A stretch of DNA of 64,000 nt from assembly GCF_000719515.1 (NCBI RefSeq), contig NZ_JOGR01000010.1, forward strand, positions 445,532 through 509,531, read 5' to 3'. The translations under genes and the position numbers were made by a program. Positions 43,498 through 53,259 of the stretch are shown one piece after another. The notes beneath the pieces were generated by a model. It ran no database searches. It had not been told where the DNA came from and worked only from the letters and a program-made list of their open reading frames with translations. The DNA is from Glycomyces sp. NRRL B-16210 (GTDB lineage Bacteria; Actinomycetota; Actinomycetes; Mycobacteriales; Micromonosporaceae). Positions within the stretch are counted from its first letter, which is position 1. The number at the start of each line of letters is the position of its first letter.

Positions 43498-44908
43498 GTC
43501 GGCCCGACGAGGGGTACGGGGTGAAACCGCTGCGATGGTCGGTCACGTCCAGTGGCCGGCCGATCGCCGGGAACGCCCGCTGCGGGCAGCCGGTCCGGTC
43601 GCACACCTTGCAGCCCGGCCCGATCGGGGTCAGCGCCGCCGGGTTCGCCAGGTCGAGCCCGTCGGCGTACACGAGCCGGTTCGCATGGTGAAGGTCGCAG
43701 CCGAGCCCGATCGCGAAGGTCTTCGCCGGCGTGCCGAAACCGCCGTAGCGGCTGGTCACGGTGCGCGCCACCCACAGGTAGGCGCGCCCGTCGGGCATCT
43801 GCGCGAGCTGCGTGCGGATCTCCCCGGGGTGCGCGAACGCCTCGTAGACATTCCACAAGGGACAGCTGCCGCCGACGCGTGAGAAGTGGAAGTCGGTGGC
43901 GGACTGGCGCTTCGAGATGTTCCCGGCCCGGTCCACGCGCACGAAGAAGAACGGCACGCCGCGCCTTCCTGGGCGCTGGAGCGTGCTCAGCCGGTGCGCC
44001 ACCGTCTCATAGCCGACGCGGAACCGGTGCTGGAGCAGGTCGATGTCGTAGCGCAGCTCCTCGGCCGCGCGGGCAAAAGCGCCGTACGGCAGGATCAGCG
44101 CGCCCGCGAAGTAGTTCGCCAGGCCGATCCGCGCCAGCGCCCTCGCCTCGCCGCCCGACAGGTCCGCGGCCGCAACCAGCGCGTCGATCGCGTCCGAGTG
44201 CTCGGCGAGCGCGAGGTGGGTCGCGAGCTGGAAGGCCCTCTGGCCTTCGGTCAGCAGCGTCGAGAGGCGCAGCACGCGGCCTTCGGGTTCGAAGCGGCGC
44301 TTGGTGCGCTCCTGCTCGGCGGGGTCGAGGTCGGCCACGGTGGTGCGGTGGCGCCGCTCCAGCAGGCGCGTCAGGCCGCCGACGAGATCGGCCTGCTCGA
44401 GTCCCGCTTCGGCGGCGGTGCGTTCGGCGGCCTCGTCGAGTTCGGCCACGTAGTTGCGCTTGGCGTAGAACAGGTCCCGCACTTCCTCGTAGGCGGTGGG
44501 GGCGGCGCCGGTGTCGAGTTCGACGCTCATGGCGGCGTTGCGTTCCAGCGCGTGGCGGTAACGGCGGTGCAGGTCGACGACGTAGCGCGCGAGTTCGGGG
44601 GCGCTCTCGGCGAGTTCGCGGGTCTCGTGCGGGGAGATCTGCTCGGCGTGGGCGGTGTCGGCGAGGGCATCGCGCATCTGGGCGGCGAGGCGTTCGCTCT
44701 CGGCGGTGGAGAAGCGCTGCACGTCCACGTCGAAGACTTCGGCGAGGCGCAGGAGCACCGGGCCGGTGATGGGCCGCTGGTTGGACTCCATCTGGTTGAC
44801 GTAGCTCGTGGAGATGCCGAGGGCGGCGGCCAGTGCGGCCTGGGTGAGGCCCTGCTCGTCGCGGAACCGCCGCAGCCGGAGCCCCACTTTCGCCTGCTTC
44901 AACGCCAT
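43487..44908 (-). CDS. Short-chain fatty acyl regulator, PrpR/RamB/ScfR-type
   Basis: A 473-residue regulator with an XRE-type HTH at about residues 8-62 (TQAALAAALGISTSYVNQMESNQRPIT). An IrrE-like middle domain follows (LARIGLANYFAGALILPYGAFARAAEELRYDIDLLQHRF). The ScfR C-terminal domain ends with a Cys cluster (GPGCKVCDRTGCPQRAFP). Related mycobacterial PrpR binds an acyl-CoA and an iron-sulfur cluster at such cysteines and activates the methylcitrate genes. It is divergent from the thioesterase-prpDBC operon, with repeated TTTCACAA elements between them, so it very probably controls that operon. Its 3' end overlaps rocD by 11 bases. Confidence 0.9.
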   Translation of the reverse strand: MALKQAKVGLRLRRFRDEQGLTQAALAAALGISTSYVNQMESNQRPITGPVLLRLAEVFDVDVQRFSTAESERLAAQMRDALADTAHAEQISPHETRELAESAPELARYVVDLHRRYRHALERNAAMSVELDTGAAPTAYEEVRDLFYAKRNYVAELDEAAERTAAEAGLEQADLVGGLTRLLERRHRTTVADLDPAEQERTKRRFEPEGRVLRLSTLLTEGQRAFQLATHLALAEHSDAIDALVAAADLSGGEARALARIGLANYFAGALILPYGAFARAAEELRYDIDLLQHRFRVGYETVAHRLSTLQRPGRRGVPFFFVRVDRAGNISKRQSATDFHFSRVGGSCPLWNVYEAFAHPGEIRTQLAQMPDGRAYLWVARTVTSRYGGFGTPAKTFAIGLGCDLHHANRLVYADGLDLANPAALTPIGPGCKVCDRTGCPQRAFPAIGRPLDVTDHRSGFTPYPSSGRLSP

Positions 44909-44918
44909 GGCCTGCCTC

Positions 44919-44957
44919 TTTCACAAGTTTCACAACTGCGGGTCGATATTTTCACAA
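44919..44957. promoter_or_regulatory. Three direct repeats of TTTCACAA
   Basis: TTTCACAA occurs at 44919-44926, 44928-44935 and 44950-44957, in the 135-bp gap between the PrpR-type regulator and the propionate operon. Two copies nearly abut, and the third is two helical turns further on. They are the best candidates for the regulator's binding sites. Confidence 0.6.
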
Positions 44958-44980
44958 GAAACCACATGTTCAGTGGTTTC
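44958..44980. promoter_or_regulatory. 8-bp perfect inverted repeat in the prp control region
   Basis: GAAACCAC (44958-44965) pairs perfectly with GTGGTTTC (44973-44980) around a seven-base spacer. It directly follows the third TTTCACAA element. It could be an operator for a second regulator or part of the same composite site. Confidence 0.55.
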
Positions 44981-45043
44981 TCTGCCTCATTGATGTGTGC
45001 ACACTGTGAAGATACATCCGGCTACGGAGAAGGTGGGCGAGGA

Positions 45044-45454
45044 GTGGACGCAGCGGGCACGGGCGGGCCGACGATCGCCGACGTGGTGTTCCCCGAGCAG
45101 CTCAATCACCGCGGGACGCTGTTCGGCGGCGCGGCGCTGGCGTTGATGGACCGGGCCGCGTTCGTCGCGGCGAGCCGGTCGGCGCGCACCGACGTGGTGT
45201 GCGCGGGGGTCGAGAAGGTCGAGTTCAAGCACCCGATCGAGGCGGGCGACCTCATGGAGGCGAGCGCGGTGGTCGAGCGGCGCGGCCGGCGGTCGATGAC
45301 CGTGGGCGTGACGGTGGTGGCCGAGCGGCTGCGCACCGGCGAGCGGCGCGAGGCGCTGCACGGGACGTTCCACATGGTCGCCACGGAGGTACCCGCCCGG
45401 TGGGCGGAGGACGAAGCGTCAGAGGAAACAGCGGTTCAGGAAGGTTCGGTATGA
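45044..45454 (+). CDS. Acyl-CoA thioesterase, hotdog fold (BACH/YciA-like)
   Basis: A 136-residue hotdog-fold thioesterase. Family features are [30 protein letters not shown] (substrate pocket and catalytic Asp), [29 protein letters not shown] and the beta-strand VGVTVVAE. It should hydrolyse short or medium acyl-CoA esters. The start is taken as GTG 45044, behind GGAGAAGG; an ATG at 44995 is in frame but would lie in the regulatory repeats. It is the first gene of the prp operon and overlaps prpD (ATGA). A housekeeping role in freeing CoA when propionyl-CoA accumulates is a reasonable inference. Confidence 0.82.
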   Translation: MDAAGTGGPTIADVVFPEQLNHRGTLFGGAALALMDRAAFVAASRSARTDVVCAGVEKVEFKHPIEAGDLMEASAVVERRGRRSMTVGVTVVAERLRTGERREALHGTFHMVATEVPARWAEDEASEETAVQEGSV

Positions 45455-46941
45455 GGCGGTACGAGGTGCGGGTCCACGCGTCGAGCGAGGACCTGCCGCG
45501 GGAGCGGCAGTTGGCGTGGCGGATCGCCGAGGTCGCGAGCGACCCGGTGGCGGTCGCACCGGAGGTGGCCGAGATGATCGGCAACCGGGTGATCGACAAC
45601 GCGGCGGTGGCGGCGGCCTCGCTCGGGCGCGGGCCGGTGGTGAACGCGCGGGCGCAGGCGCTGGCGCATCCCTTCAACCCGGGTGCGGGCGTGTTCGGCA
45701 CGGAGGCGAGGGTCTCGCCGGAGTGGGCGGCGTGGGCGAACGGTGTGGCGGTGCGGGAGTTGGACTTCCACGACACGTTCCTGGCGGCGGACTACTCGCA
45801 TCCGGGCGACAACATCCCGCCGGTCCTGGCGGTCGCGCAGCATCGCGGGCTCGACGGCCGGGCGCTGGTGCGCGGGATCGCGACCGGGTACGAGGTCCAG
45901 GTGGACCTGGCGCGCGGGATCTGCCTGCACGAGCACAAGATCGACCACATCGCCCACTTGGGGCCGTCGGCGGCGGCGGGGATCGGGACGCTGCTGGGCC
46001 TGCCGACCGAGATCATCTACCAGGCGGTGGGCCAGGCGCTGCACACGACCACGACGACGCGGCAGTCCCGCAAGGGGGCCATCTCCTCGTGGAAGGCCTA
46101 CGCCCCGGCGTTCGCAGGCAAGACCGCGATCGAGGCGGTGGACCGGGCGATGCGCGGCGAGGGCGCGCCCTCGCCGATCTACGAGGGCGAGGACGGGTTC
46201 ATCGCGTGGCTGCTGGGCGGCCCCGAGGCGCGGTACGAGGTGCCGCTGCCCGAGCCCGGCGAGGCCAAACGCGCCATTCTGGACACTTACACGAAGGAGC
46301 ATTCGGCGGAGTACCAGAGCCAGGCGCTCATCGACCTGGCCCGGCGGATGGCCCCGAAGATCGGGGACCTCTCGCGCGTCACCGATGTCGAGATCGCGAC
46401 GAGCCACCACACGCACTTCGTGATCGGGACGGGCGCGAACGACCCGCAGAAGACCGACCCGGACGCGAGCCGCGAGACCCTCGACCACTCCATCATGTAC
46501 ATCTTCGCGGTGGCCCTGGAGGACCGGGACTGGCACCACGAGCGCTCGTACGCGCCGGAGCGGGCGCACCGGGAGTCGACGATCGCGTTGTGGCGCAAGG
46601 TCCGCACCGTCGAGGATCCGCAGTGGACGAAGCGCTATCACGACCCGGACCCGGACGAGCGGGCCTTCGGCGGGCGGGTGACCGTGACGCTCGACGACGG
46701 CACGACGGTGGTGGACGAGATCGCCGTGGCCGACGCACATCCGAGGGGCGCGAGGCCGTTCGCTCGCGAGCAGTACATCGCGAAGTTCCGCGCCCTCGCC
46801 GAGGGCGTGATCGACCGCGCCGAGCAGGACCGGTTCCTCGACTTGGCCTGCCGCATAGAGGAACTCGACGCGCGCGAGGTGCGCGAACTCAATCTCGCCG
46901 CCGAGGCGCTGCCGCAACCGACCGAAGAGGGACTGTTCTGA
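45451..46941 (+). CDS. prpD: 2-methylcitrate dehydratase
   Basis: A 496-residue MmgE/PrpD-family protein, which dehydrates 2-methylcitrate to 2-methyl-cis-aconitate. It contains [62 protein letters not shown] and [27 protein letters not shown], characteristic of PrpD. It overlaps the thioesterase stop by four bases. The next gene is prpB, with the stop and start sharing one base (TGATG), so the operon is tightly coupled. Length and motifs are normal. Confidence 0.95.
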   Translation: MRRYEVRVHASSEDLPRERQLAWRIAEVASDPVAVAPEVAEMIGNRVIDNAAVAAASLGRGPVVNARAQALAHPFNPGAGVFGTEARVSPEWAAWANGVAVRELDFHDTFLAADYSHPGDNIPPVLAVAQHRGLDGRALVRGIATGYEVQVDLARGICLHEHKIDHIAHLGPSAAAGIGTLLGLPTEIIYQAVGQALHTTTTTRQSRKGAISSWKAYAPAFAGKTAIEAVDRAMRGEGAPSPIYEGEDGFIAWLLGGPEARYEVPLPEPGEAKRAILDTYTKEHSAEYQSQALIDLARRMAPKIGDLSRVTDVEIATSHHTHFVIGTGANDPQKTDPDASRETLDHSIMYIFAVALEDRDWHHERSYAPERAHRESTIALWRKVRTVEDPQWTKRYHDPDPDERAFGGRVTVTLDDGTTVVDEIAVADAHPRGARPFAREQYIAKFRALAEGVIDRAEQDRFLDLACRIEELDAREVRELNLAAEALPQPTEEGLF

Positions 46942-47849
46942 TGACGCAGGCACGCACGACCCCCGCCCAGAAGCGCCGCCGTTTCCGCGAGGCGCTCGCC
47001 TCGGGCCGGCTCCAGCGGCTGCCGGGGGCGTTCTCGCCGCTGGCCGCCCGCGCGGTGGCCGACCACGGCTTCGACGGGGTGTACGTCTCCGGCGCGGCGC
47101 TCTCTGCCGATCTGGCGCTGCCGGACATCGGGCTGACGACGCTGACGGAGGTGGCCGGGCGCGGCGGGCAGATCGCGCGGGCCACGGAGTTGCCGACGCT
47201 CATCGACGCGGACACCGGGTTCGGCGAGGTCGCGAACGTGGCCAGGACGATCGGCGCGTTCGAGGACGCCGGGCTCGCCGGGTGCCACCTGGAGGACCAG
47301 GTGAACCCCAAGCGCTGCGGGCACCTCGACGGCAAGGAGGTCGTCGGGACCGACGTGATGCTCAAGCGCGTGCGGGCGGCGGTGCGGGCCCGGACGGACC
47401 CGGACTTCCTCATCTGCGCGCGCACCGACGCGCGGGCCGTCGAGGGCCTGGACGCGGCTATCGACCGTGCGAAGGCCTATGTGGACGCCGGGGCGGACAT
47501 GGTGTTCCCCGAGGCGATGCGCGACGAGGCGGAGTTCGCGGCCTTCCGCAAGGCGGTCGAGGTGCCGCTGCTGGCGAACATGACCGAGTTCGGCGCCTCG
47601 CCGCTGCTGACGGCGCGGCAGCTCGAGGACCTGGGCTACAACGTGGTCATCTGGCCCGTCAGCAGCCTGCGCTCGGCGATGGGCGCGGTGGACGAGCTGT
47701 ACGCGACCTTGCGCGAGCAGGGCACGCAGGAGCCGGTCGTGGACCGGATGCAGACCCGCGCGCGCCTGTACGACCTGGTCGACTACGCCTCCTACGCCGC
47801 GTTCGACGAAGAGCTGTTCGATTTCAAGATCCCCGGGAGGGACGCATGA
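46941..47849 (+). CDS. prpB: 2-methylisocitrate lyase
   Basis: A 302-residue PEP mutase/isocitrate lyase family enzyme, which splits 2-methylisocitrate into pyruvate and succinate. It has GFDGVYVSGAALSADLALPDIGLTTLTEV, the metal-binding LIDADTGFG, the catalytic LEDQVNPKRCGHLDGK (KRCGH loop) and ICARTDARAVEGLDAAIDRAKAYVDAGADMVFPEA. The start is ATG 46941. It overlaps prpC by four bases. Confidence 0.95.
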   Translation: MTQARTTPAQKRRRFREALASGRLQRLPGAFSPLAARAVADHGFDGVYVSGAALSADLALPDIGLTTLTEVAGRGGQIARATELPTLIDADTGFGEVANVARTIGAFEDAGLAGCHLEDQVNPKRCGHLDGKEVVGTDVMLKRVRAAVRARTDPDFLICARTDARAVEGLDAAIDRAKAYVDAGADMVFPEAMRDEAEFAAFRKAVEVPLLANMTEFGASPLLTARQLEDLGYNVVIWPVSSLRSAMGAVDELYATLREQGTQEPVVDRMQTRARLYDLVDYASYAAFDEELFDFKIPGRDA

Positions 47850-48973
47850 ACGCCGACATCCACAAGGGACTGGCCGGGGTAGTCGTGGACACCACCGCGA
47901 TCTCCGAGGTCGTGCCCGAGACCAACTCGCTCACCTACCGCGGCTACCCCGTGCAGCAGCTCGCCGCGTCGCGAAGCTTCGAGGAGGTCGCGCACCTCAT
48001 CTGGTACGGCGAGCTGCCCGACGCGGCCGCGCTGCGCCGCTTCACCGAACGGGAACGGGCCCTTCGGGAGGTCACGCGTTCGACCCTCGCCGTCACCGAC
48101 CGGGTGCCGGACAACTGCCACCCGATGGACCTGCTGCGCACGGCGGTGAGCGGCCTCGGCGCCGAGGACCCGGCCGAGGACGACAACAGCCCCGAGGCGA
48201 ACCGGAAGAAGGCCGAGGCGCTGTACGCGAAGCTGCCGACGGTGATCGCACACGACTTCCGCCGCCGCAGAGGCCTGGAGCGCATCCCGCCGGACCCGGG
48301 CCTGGGGTTCACGGCGAACTTCTTCCACATGTGCTTCGGCGAGGTCCCCGCCCCGGAGGTGCTGCGCTGCTTCGAGGTCTCGATGATCCTGTACGCCGAG
48401 CACAGCTTCAACGCCTCGACGTTCACCGCGCGGGTGGTGGCCTCGACGCTCTCGGACATCTACTCGGCCGTGACCGCCGCGATCGGCGCCCTCAAGGGCC
48501 CGCTGCACGGCGGGGCGAACGAGGCGGTCATGCGCATGATGCTGGAGATCGACGACCCCGCGCGAGCCCGCGAATGGCTGCGCGAGCGCTTGGCCGCCAA
48601 GGAGAAGGTGATGGGCTTCGGGCACCGCGTCTACCGAGGCGGCGACTCGCGGGTGCCGACCATGAAGGCCGCGTTCGAGTCGATGGCCGCCCTCGGCGGC
48701 GGCGAGAAGTGGGTGCGGATGTACGAGGAGCTCGAAGCGGAGATGCTGGAGGCCAAGGGACTCCACCCGAACCTCGACTTCCCGGCCGGGCCCGCGTACT
48801 ACCTCATGGGCTTCGACATCCCGATGTTCACGCCGCTGTTCGTCATGTCCCGCATCACCGGTTGGACGGCGCACGTCATCGAGCAGTTGGAGGCGAACGC
48901 CCTGATCCGCCCCCTGTCGAGCTACAACGGCCCGCACGAGCGCAAGGTCCCCGAACGGCAGCTCGTGGCCTGA
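47846..48973 (+). CDS. prpC: 2-methylcitrate synthase
   Basis: A 375-residue citrate synthase family enzyme of the short methylcitrate type, condensing propionyl-CoA with oxaloacetate. It begins HKGLAGVVVDTTAISEVVPETNSLTYRGYPV, a PrpC-style N-terminus. It contains the catalytic GPLHGGANEAVMRMM, the KVMGFGHRVYRGGDSR substrate loop and the C-terminal active-site Asp in HPNLDFPAGPAYYLMGF. The start is ATG 47846, with GGGAGG upstream. It is the last gene of the operon and is followed by an exceptionally long perfect hairpin. Confidence 0.94.
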   Translation: MNADIHKGLAGVVVDTTAISEVVPETNSLTYRGYPVQQLAASRSFEEVAHLIWYGELPDAAALRRFTERERALREVTRSTLAVTDRVPDNCHPMDLLRTAVSGLGAEDPAEDDNSPEANRKKAEALYAKLPTVIAHDFRRRRGLERIPPDPGLGFTANFFHMCFGEVPAPEVLRCFEVSMILYAEHSFNASTFTARVVASTLSDIYSAVTAAIGALKGPLHGGANEAVMRMMLEIDDPARAREWLRERLAAKEKVMGFGHRVYRGGDSRVPTMKAAFESMAALGGGEKWVRMYEELEAEMLEAKGLHPNLDFPAGPAYYLMGFDIPMFTPLFVMSRITGWTAHVIEQLEANALIRPLSSYNGPHERKVPERQLVA

Positions 48974-48988
48974 GCACTGGAGCCGGAC

Positions 48989-49039
48989 GCGCTGGAATCG
49001 GGGACCCTGCCCGGCGGGCAGGGTCCCCGATTCCAGCGC
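48989..49039. terminator. 24-bp perfect hairpin after prpC
   Basis: 48989-49012 and 49016-49039 are exact reverse complements over 24 bases, with a three-base loop. It lies between the convergent prpC and copA genes and has no T-run. It is by far the longest perfect stem in the window and should stop transcription in both directions. Confidence 0.75.
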
Positions 49040-49130
49040 TGTTCGCGTGCGTCCCAGCGGGTTCGCCGCACCGCTCCAACGTCGGCCAGGCGATCCGCCC
49101 GAGCCGACTCGGATCAGTCGGGGCGGCGCA

Positions 49131-51416
49131 TCAGGCCGCTCGCGCCGGTGCGGTGCCGTTGCGGGACTTGAAGGTGCGCAGCCGCAGGCTGTTGCTGACG
49201 ACGAACACGCTGGAGAAGGCCATGGCCGCCCCGGCGAGCATCGGGTTGAGCAGCCCGAACGCCGCGAGCGGGATCGCCGCGGTGTTGTAGGCGAAGGCCC
49301 AGAACAGGTTCCCCTTGATGGTGGCGAGGGTGCGGCGCGAGAGCCGGATCGCGTCGGCGGCGGCCCGCAGGTCCCCGCGCACCAGCGTGAGGTCGGCGGC
49401 CTCGATCGCGACATCGGTGCCGGTGCCCATCGCCAGGCCCAGGTCGGCCTTGGCGAGCGCGGCGGCGTCGTTGACGCCGTCGCCGACCATGGCGACGGTC
49501 TTGCCCTCGGACTGGAGCCGGGCGATGACGTCGACCTTGTCGGCGGGCAGCACCTCGGCCACGACCTCCTCGATGCCGACCTCGGCGGCGACCTGCTCGG
49601 CCACGGCCCGGTTGTCGCCGGTGAGCAGCACCGGAGTCAGGCCGAGCCGCTTGAACTCGGCCACGGCCTCGGCGCTGGTCGGCTTCACGGCGTCGGCGAC
49701 AACGAGCACCCCGCGGGCCTCGCCGTCCCAGGCGACCGCGACGGCGGTCTGCCCCTTCATCTCGGCGTCGGCCTTGGCCGTGGCGAGCGCGCCCGGGAGT
49801 TCCAGCGACCAGTCCTCCAGTAGCGCCTGCCGACCCACGAGCACCGCGTGGCCGTCCACGACCCCTTGCACGCCTTTGCCTTCGACGTTCGCGAAGTCCG
49901 CGACGGTCGGCAGTGCGCCGACCTCGGCGGTCGCGCCCTTGGCGATCGCCTGGGCGATCGGGTGCTCGGAGGCGTCCTCCAGGGCGCCGGCGAGGCGCAG
50001 CAGCTCGGCGCGGTCGGTGCCTTCGGCGGGGACCGCGTCGGCCAGGGTCATACGGCCGGTGGTCACCGTGCCGGTCTTGTCGAGCACGATCGTGTCCACG
50101 CGCCGGGTCGATTCGAGCACTTCGGGACCCTTGATGAGGATGCCGAGCTGCGCGCCGCGGCCGGTGCCGACCAGCAGCGCTGTCGGCGTGGCGAGGCCGA
50201 GGGCGCACGGGCAGGCGATGATGAGGACCGCGACGGCGGCGGTGAAGGCGGCGCTTGCGGGGAAGCCCGCGCCGAGCCACGCGCCGAGGGCGGCCACGCT
50301 GATGGCGATCGCGATGGGCACGAACACGCCGGAGACGCGGTCGGCGAGGCGCTGGACCTCGGCCTTGCCGGACTGGGCGTCCTCGATGAGCCGGGCCATC
50401 TGCGCGAGCTGCGTGTCCGAGCCGACCCGGGTGGCGCGCACGGTGATCCGCCCGCCCGCGTTCACCGTCGCGCCGGTGACGTCGTCGCCGACGGCGACTT
50501 CGACGGGCACCGACTCGCCGGTGAGCATCGAGGCGTCGACGGCGGAGGTGCCGGAGACGACCGTGCCGTCGGTGGCGATCTTCTCGCCGGGGCGCACGAC
50601 GAACTCGTCGCCGACGGCCAGCTCCTCCACTGGAATGCGCGTCTCGGTGCCGTCGCGCAGGACGGCGACCTCCTTGGCGCCCATGTGGAGCAGGGACCGA
50701 AGCGCGTCCCCGGCGCGGCGCTTGGCGCGCTTCTCGAAGTAGCGCCCGGCGAGCACGAACGCGATGACGCCGGCGCCGACTTCGAGGTAGATGTTGCCGG
50801 CGCCGTCGCTGCGCTCCACAGTGAACTCGAAGGCGTGGCGCATCCCCGGTTCCCCTGCGGTGCCGAGGAACAGCGCGTACAGCGACCACGCCAAGGCCGA
50901 GAGGGTGCCCACCGAGATGAGCGTGTCCATCGTGGCCGCGCCGTGGCGCAGGTTCACCCAGGCGGCCTTGTGGAACGGCCATCCGGCCCACAGGATCGCG
51001 GGCGCGGCGAGGACCAGCGAGGCCCACTGCCAGTAGTTGAACTGGAAGGCCGGGACCATCGCCATGGCCACGACCGGGATCGCCAGCGCGACGGCGCCGA
51101 TGAGGCGCTGCCGCAGCGAGTCCAGCTCGGGGTCGGCGGCGGGTTCGCCGTCTGCGGGCTCCTCGGGTTGAGGCAGCGCGGCGGTGTAGCCGGTCTTCTC
51201 GACCACCGAGATGAGTTCGGCCGGGTCGAGTTCGGTGGGGGCGGTGACCTTGGCCTTCTCGGTGGCGTAGTTGACCGTGGCGGTGACGCCGTCGAGCTTG
51301 TTGAGCTTCTTCTCGATGCGCATGGCGCACGAGGCGCAGGTCATGCCGCCGATGTCGAGTTCGATGACGTTGGCGGCACCGCGAAGCGGCGCCGGTCGGG
51401 CTGGTGTGCCGTCCAT
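49131..51416 (-). CDS. copA: Copper-exporting P1B-type ATPase
   Basis: A 761-residue copper pump. An N-terminal heavy-metal domain carries GMTCASC at residues 24-30. Eight helices follow with the copper-channel CPC (IIACPCALG), the phosphorylation motif DKTGT, the SEHP motif ([11 protein letters not shown]), the ATP-binding and hinge parts [10 protein letters not shown] and [12 protein letters not shown], and [13 protein letters not shown] 51416 was chosen because GGAGGAG lies five bases upstream; an ATG at 51443 overlapping the previous gene is also possible. It follows the His/Met-rich exported protein gene behind two CsoR-like boxes, so copper induction is likely. Confidence 0.94.
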   Translation of the reverse strand: MDGTPARPAPLRGAANVIELDIGGMTCASCAMRIEKKLNKLDGVTATVNYATEKAKVTAPTELDPAELISVVEKTGYTAALPQPEEPADGEPAADPELDSLRQRLIGAVALAIPVVAMAMVPAFQFNYWQWASLVLAAPAILWAGWPFHKAAWVNLRHGAATMDTLISVGTLSALAWSLYALFLGTAGEPGMRHAFEFTVERSDGAGNIYLEVGAGVIAFVLAGRYFEKRAKRRAGDALRSLLHMGAKEVAVLRDGTETRIPVEELAVGDEFVVRPGEKIATDGTVVSGTSAVDASMLTGESVPVEVAVGDDVTGATVNAGGRITVRATRVGSDTQLAQMARLIEDAQSGKAEVQRLADRVSGVFVPIAIAISVAALGAWLGAGFPASAAFTAAVAVLIIACPCALGLATPTALLVGTGRGAQLGILIKGPEVLESTRRVDTIVLDKTGTVTTGRMTLADAVPAEGTDRAELLRLAGALEDASEHPIAQAIAKGATAEVGALPTVADFANVEGKGVQGVVDGHAVLVGRQALLEDWSLELPGALATAKADAEMKGQTAVAVAWDGEARGVLVVADAVKPTSAEAVAEFKRLGLTPVLLTGDNRAVAEQVAAEVGIEEVVAEVLPADKVDVIARLQSEGKTVAMVGDGVNDAAALAKADLGLAMGTGTDVAIEAADLTLVRGDLRAAADAIRLSRRTLATIKGNLFWAFAYNTAAIPLAAFGLLNPMLAGAAMAFSSVFVVSNSLRLRTFKSRNGTAPARAA

Positions 51417-51439
51417 GGGGACTCCTCCGGGTGGGCGTG

Positions 51440-52339
51440 TCATCGCGCTTCGATCGCGAATTGGGCGGTGTGGACCTGGCCGTCGACCTGGAAGTCGAGG
51501 TAGAGGAGGTAGCGGCCGGGTGTGGGTGCGGAGGCGGCGAAGACGATGTCGGGGCCGGAGGTGGCGCCGGGTTCGGGCTCGTCGCCTTCGGGGTGCACGT
51601 GGAGGTAGGCGAGGTCGCCTTCGCGAAGGGCCACGAGGTGGCCGTAAGCGCCGAGGTAGGGCTCAAGCTCGGTCACCGGTTCGCCGTCGCGCGACACCGT
51701 GAGCGTCAGCTCGGAGGCCTCTCCGGCCACGAGGTCGCCGTCAAGGGAGACGGTGAAGTCGCCGGTGTCGGCGGTAGGAGCGATGGCGAGCGGTTCGGTG
51801 GCGTCGAGTTCGCCGTCGACCTGGAAGGTGCGGCTGAGGGTCACGTCCTCGCCGGTGGGGGGCACGAAGTCGGTGAAGACCCGGTAGCCGCCGGGCGCGT
51901 CCCACTCCCAGGGAAGGGACCAGGCCCCGTCCGCGCCGAGCTCCGGATGCACGTGGCGGAACCCGGTGCCGTCCTCGCGGACGACGATGAGGTGAAGGTC
52001 TTTTTCGTGCGAGGTCTCGTACTCGGTGAGCGGTTCGCCGTGCGGGTCGGTGATCGTGAACGAAAGCGTCCCTGCGTCACCGGGCACGGCAGGCGCTGAG
52101 ACCTCCCCGAGGAGGTAGCCGTCCTGCTCGATGCCGAGCCCGCGCGGGGCGTTGACGGCGTGCCCGCCGTGTTCGCCGGTCTCCATGTCCTCATCCCCTT
52201 CCATGTCGTGCCCCTCGTCGGAGGCCGACCAGTTGTCGACGGTCTCCTCGGGAACCGCGACGCCGCCGACGGCGAACGCCACGGCGAAGACGCCGGCGAG
52301 TCCGGCGGCGTAGAGGCCGATGCGCAGCGGAGCATTCAT
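51440..52339 (-). CDS. Exported copper-associated protein with His/Met-rich segment
   Basis: A 299-residue protein with an N-terminal signal or anchor ([22 protein letters not shown], about residues 8-29). A His, Met and acid-rich stretch ([19 protein letters not shown], about 41-60) is likely to bind copper. Two beta-rich modules follow, each with a HVHPE or HVHPEG motif ([12 protein letters not shown] and [14 protein letters not shown]) and strand patterns like YtkA/CopC-type immunoglobulin folds. It is exported and would trap Cu outside the membrane or hand it to CopA. The start is ATG 52339. The gene overlaps or abuts copA and shares the CsoR-like boxes. Confidence 0.72.
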   Translation of the reverse strand: MNAPLRIGLYAAGLAGVFAVAFAVGGVAVPEETVDNWSASDEGHDMEGDEDMETGEHGGHAVNAPRGLGIEQDGYLLGEVSAPAVPGDAGTLSFTITDPHGEPLTEYETSHEKDLHLIVVREDGTGFRHVHPELGADGAWSLPWEWDAPGGYRVFTDFVPPTGEDVTLSRTFQVDGELDATEPLAIAPTADTGDFTVSLDGDLVAGEASELTLTVSRDGEPVTELEPYLGAYGHLVALREGDLAYLHVHPEGDEPEPGATSGPDIVFAASAPTPGRYLLYLDFQVDGQVHTAQFAIEAR

Positions 52340-52390
52340 GTCAGGTCCGTCCCAGATGGTCGACGATCATGGCGCTTCCTCTCATCGAGC

Positions 52391-52407
52391 GTACCCCCGG
52401 AGGGTAT
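52391..52407. promoter_or_regulatory. CsoR-like copper box 1
   Basis: GTACCCCCGGAGGGTAT is a near-perfect inverted repeat of the TACCC-n5-GGGTA type bound by copper repressor CsoR. It is 52 bases upstream of the exported copper protein start. No csoR gene is in the window. Confidence 0.7.
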
Positions 52408-52422
52408 CAACGAACCCAATTT

Positions 52423-52439
52423 ATACCCCATAGGGGTAT
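52423..52439. promoter_or_regulatory. CsoR-like copper box 2
   Basis: ATACCCCATAGGGGTAT is a perfect seven-base inverted repeat with a three-base spacer, 32 bases from box 1. It lies between the copper genes and the divergent DUF998 gene, so one regulator could affect both. Confidence 0.75.
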
Positions 52440-52538
52440 CAGGCGCAAGGGTGAGCACGACCACGAAGCCGATGAATCCGAACCCGAGGCCTCGTCCATA
52501 CGGACACAACCCACCGACCACCCCAAGGAGCACCTGCC

Positions 52539-53207
52539 TTGAACATCGCAACGACCACCGCATCCGTCACAGGCAGGCCTCACGCCACCGCTTCCACCCG
52601 CCGTCTGCTCGCGTGCGGCGTGCTCGCCGGGCCGCTGTTCGTCGGCGCCACGATCGCGCAGGCGGCGACGCGCGAGGGCTTCGATCCCGTCGTGCACCCG
52701 CTGAGCCTGCTGAGCCTCGGCGACCTCGGCTGGATCCAGATCGCGAACTTCGTCGTCTCGGGGCTCCTGGCCGTGCTCGGCGCGGTCGGCCTGCGTCGCG
52801 CGCTGATCGACGGCCCCGCCGCGAAGTGGGGGCCGAGACTCTTCGGGCTCTACGGGATCGCGCTGGTCTGGGGCGGCGTGTTCGTCGCCGACCCGGCCTT
52901 CGGGTACCCGGCCGGAACGCCGGAGGGCGCGCCCGCGGCGCAGAGCTGGCACAGCGTCCTGCACGCGTTCGCCGCCCCGGCCGCCGGGCTCGCGCTGTTC
53001 GCGGCGTGCTTCGTGTTCGCGCGCCGCTTCGCGCGCGGGCAGCGGACGCTGTGGCGCGGGGTCTGCTACCTCGTGCCGGTGCTGTACCTGGGACTGACGG
53101 CGGCGGCGTTCCCCGCCGCCGACTACCGGTGGATGTTCGCCGGAGGCGCGCTCGTGTGGCTGTGGGCGGCGACGGTTTCGCTCCAGACCCTGCGCGCGGC
53201 CCGGTAG
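52539..53207 (+). CDS. DUF998 family membrane protein
   Basis: A 222-residue integral membrane protein with about five or six helices and the DUF998 layout: an early LLACGVLAGPLFVGATIAQAATREGFDPVVHPLSLLSLGDLGWIQIANF stretch, FVADPAFGYPAGTPEG and a late SWHSVLHAFAA helix. The start is TTG 52539, with AAGGAG eight bases before it. The function is unknown. It is divergent from the copper genes and close to a CsoR-like box, but nothing else connects it with copper. Confidence 0.8.
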   Translation: MNIATTTASVTGRPHATASTRRLLACGVLAGPLFVGATIAQAATREGFDPVVHPLSLLSLGDLGWIQIANFVVSGLLAVLGAVGLRRALIDGPAAKWGPRLFGLYGIALVWGGVFVADPAFGYPAGTPEGAPAAQSWHSVLHAFAAPAAGLALFAACFVFARRFARGQRTLWRGVCYLVPVLYLGLTAAAFPAADYRWMFAGGALVWLWAATVSLQTLRAAR

Positions 53208-53259
53208 AACGATTATTTTCGCCAGATCCGCAACCGCCTCATCGCAACGGAGGAACCTC

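Noticed and set aside
44995..45043. ATG 44995 as the start of the thioesterase
   Set aside because: It gives a Cys-rich, unlikely N-terminus ([14 protein letters not shown]) inside the control region; GTG 45044 has a ribosome binding site and gives the normal family start.
49848..51503. Long plus-strand open frame of about 550 codons opposite copA
   Set aside because: Its product is low-complexity and lacks a domain, while copA on the other strand has every expected motif in order.
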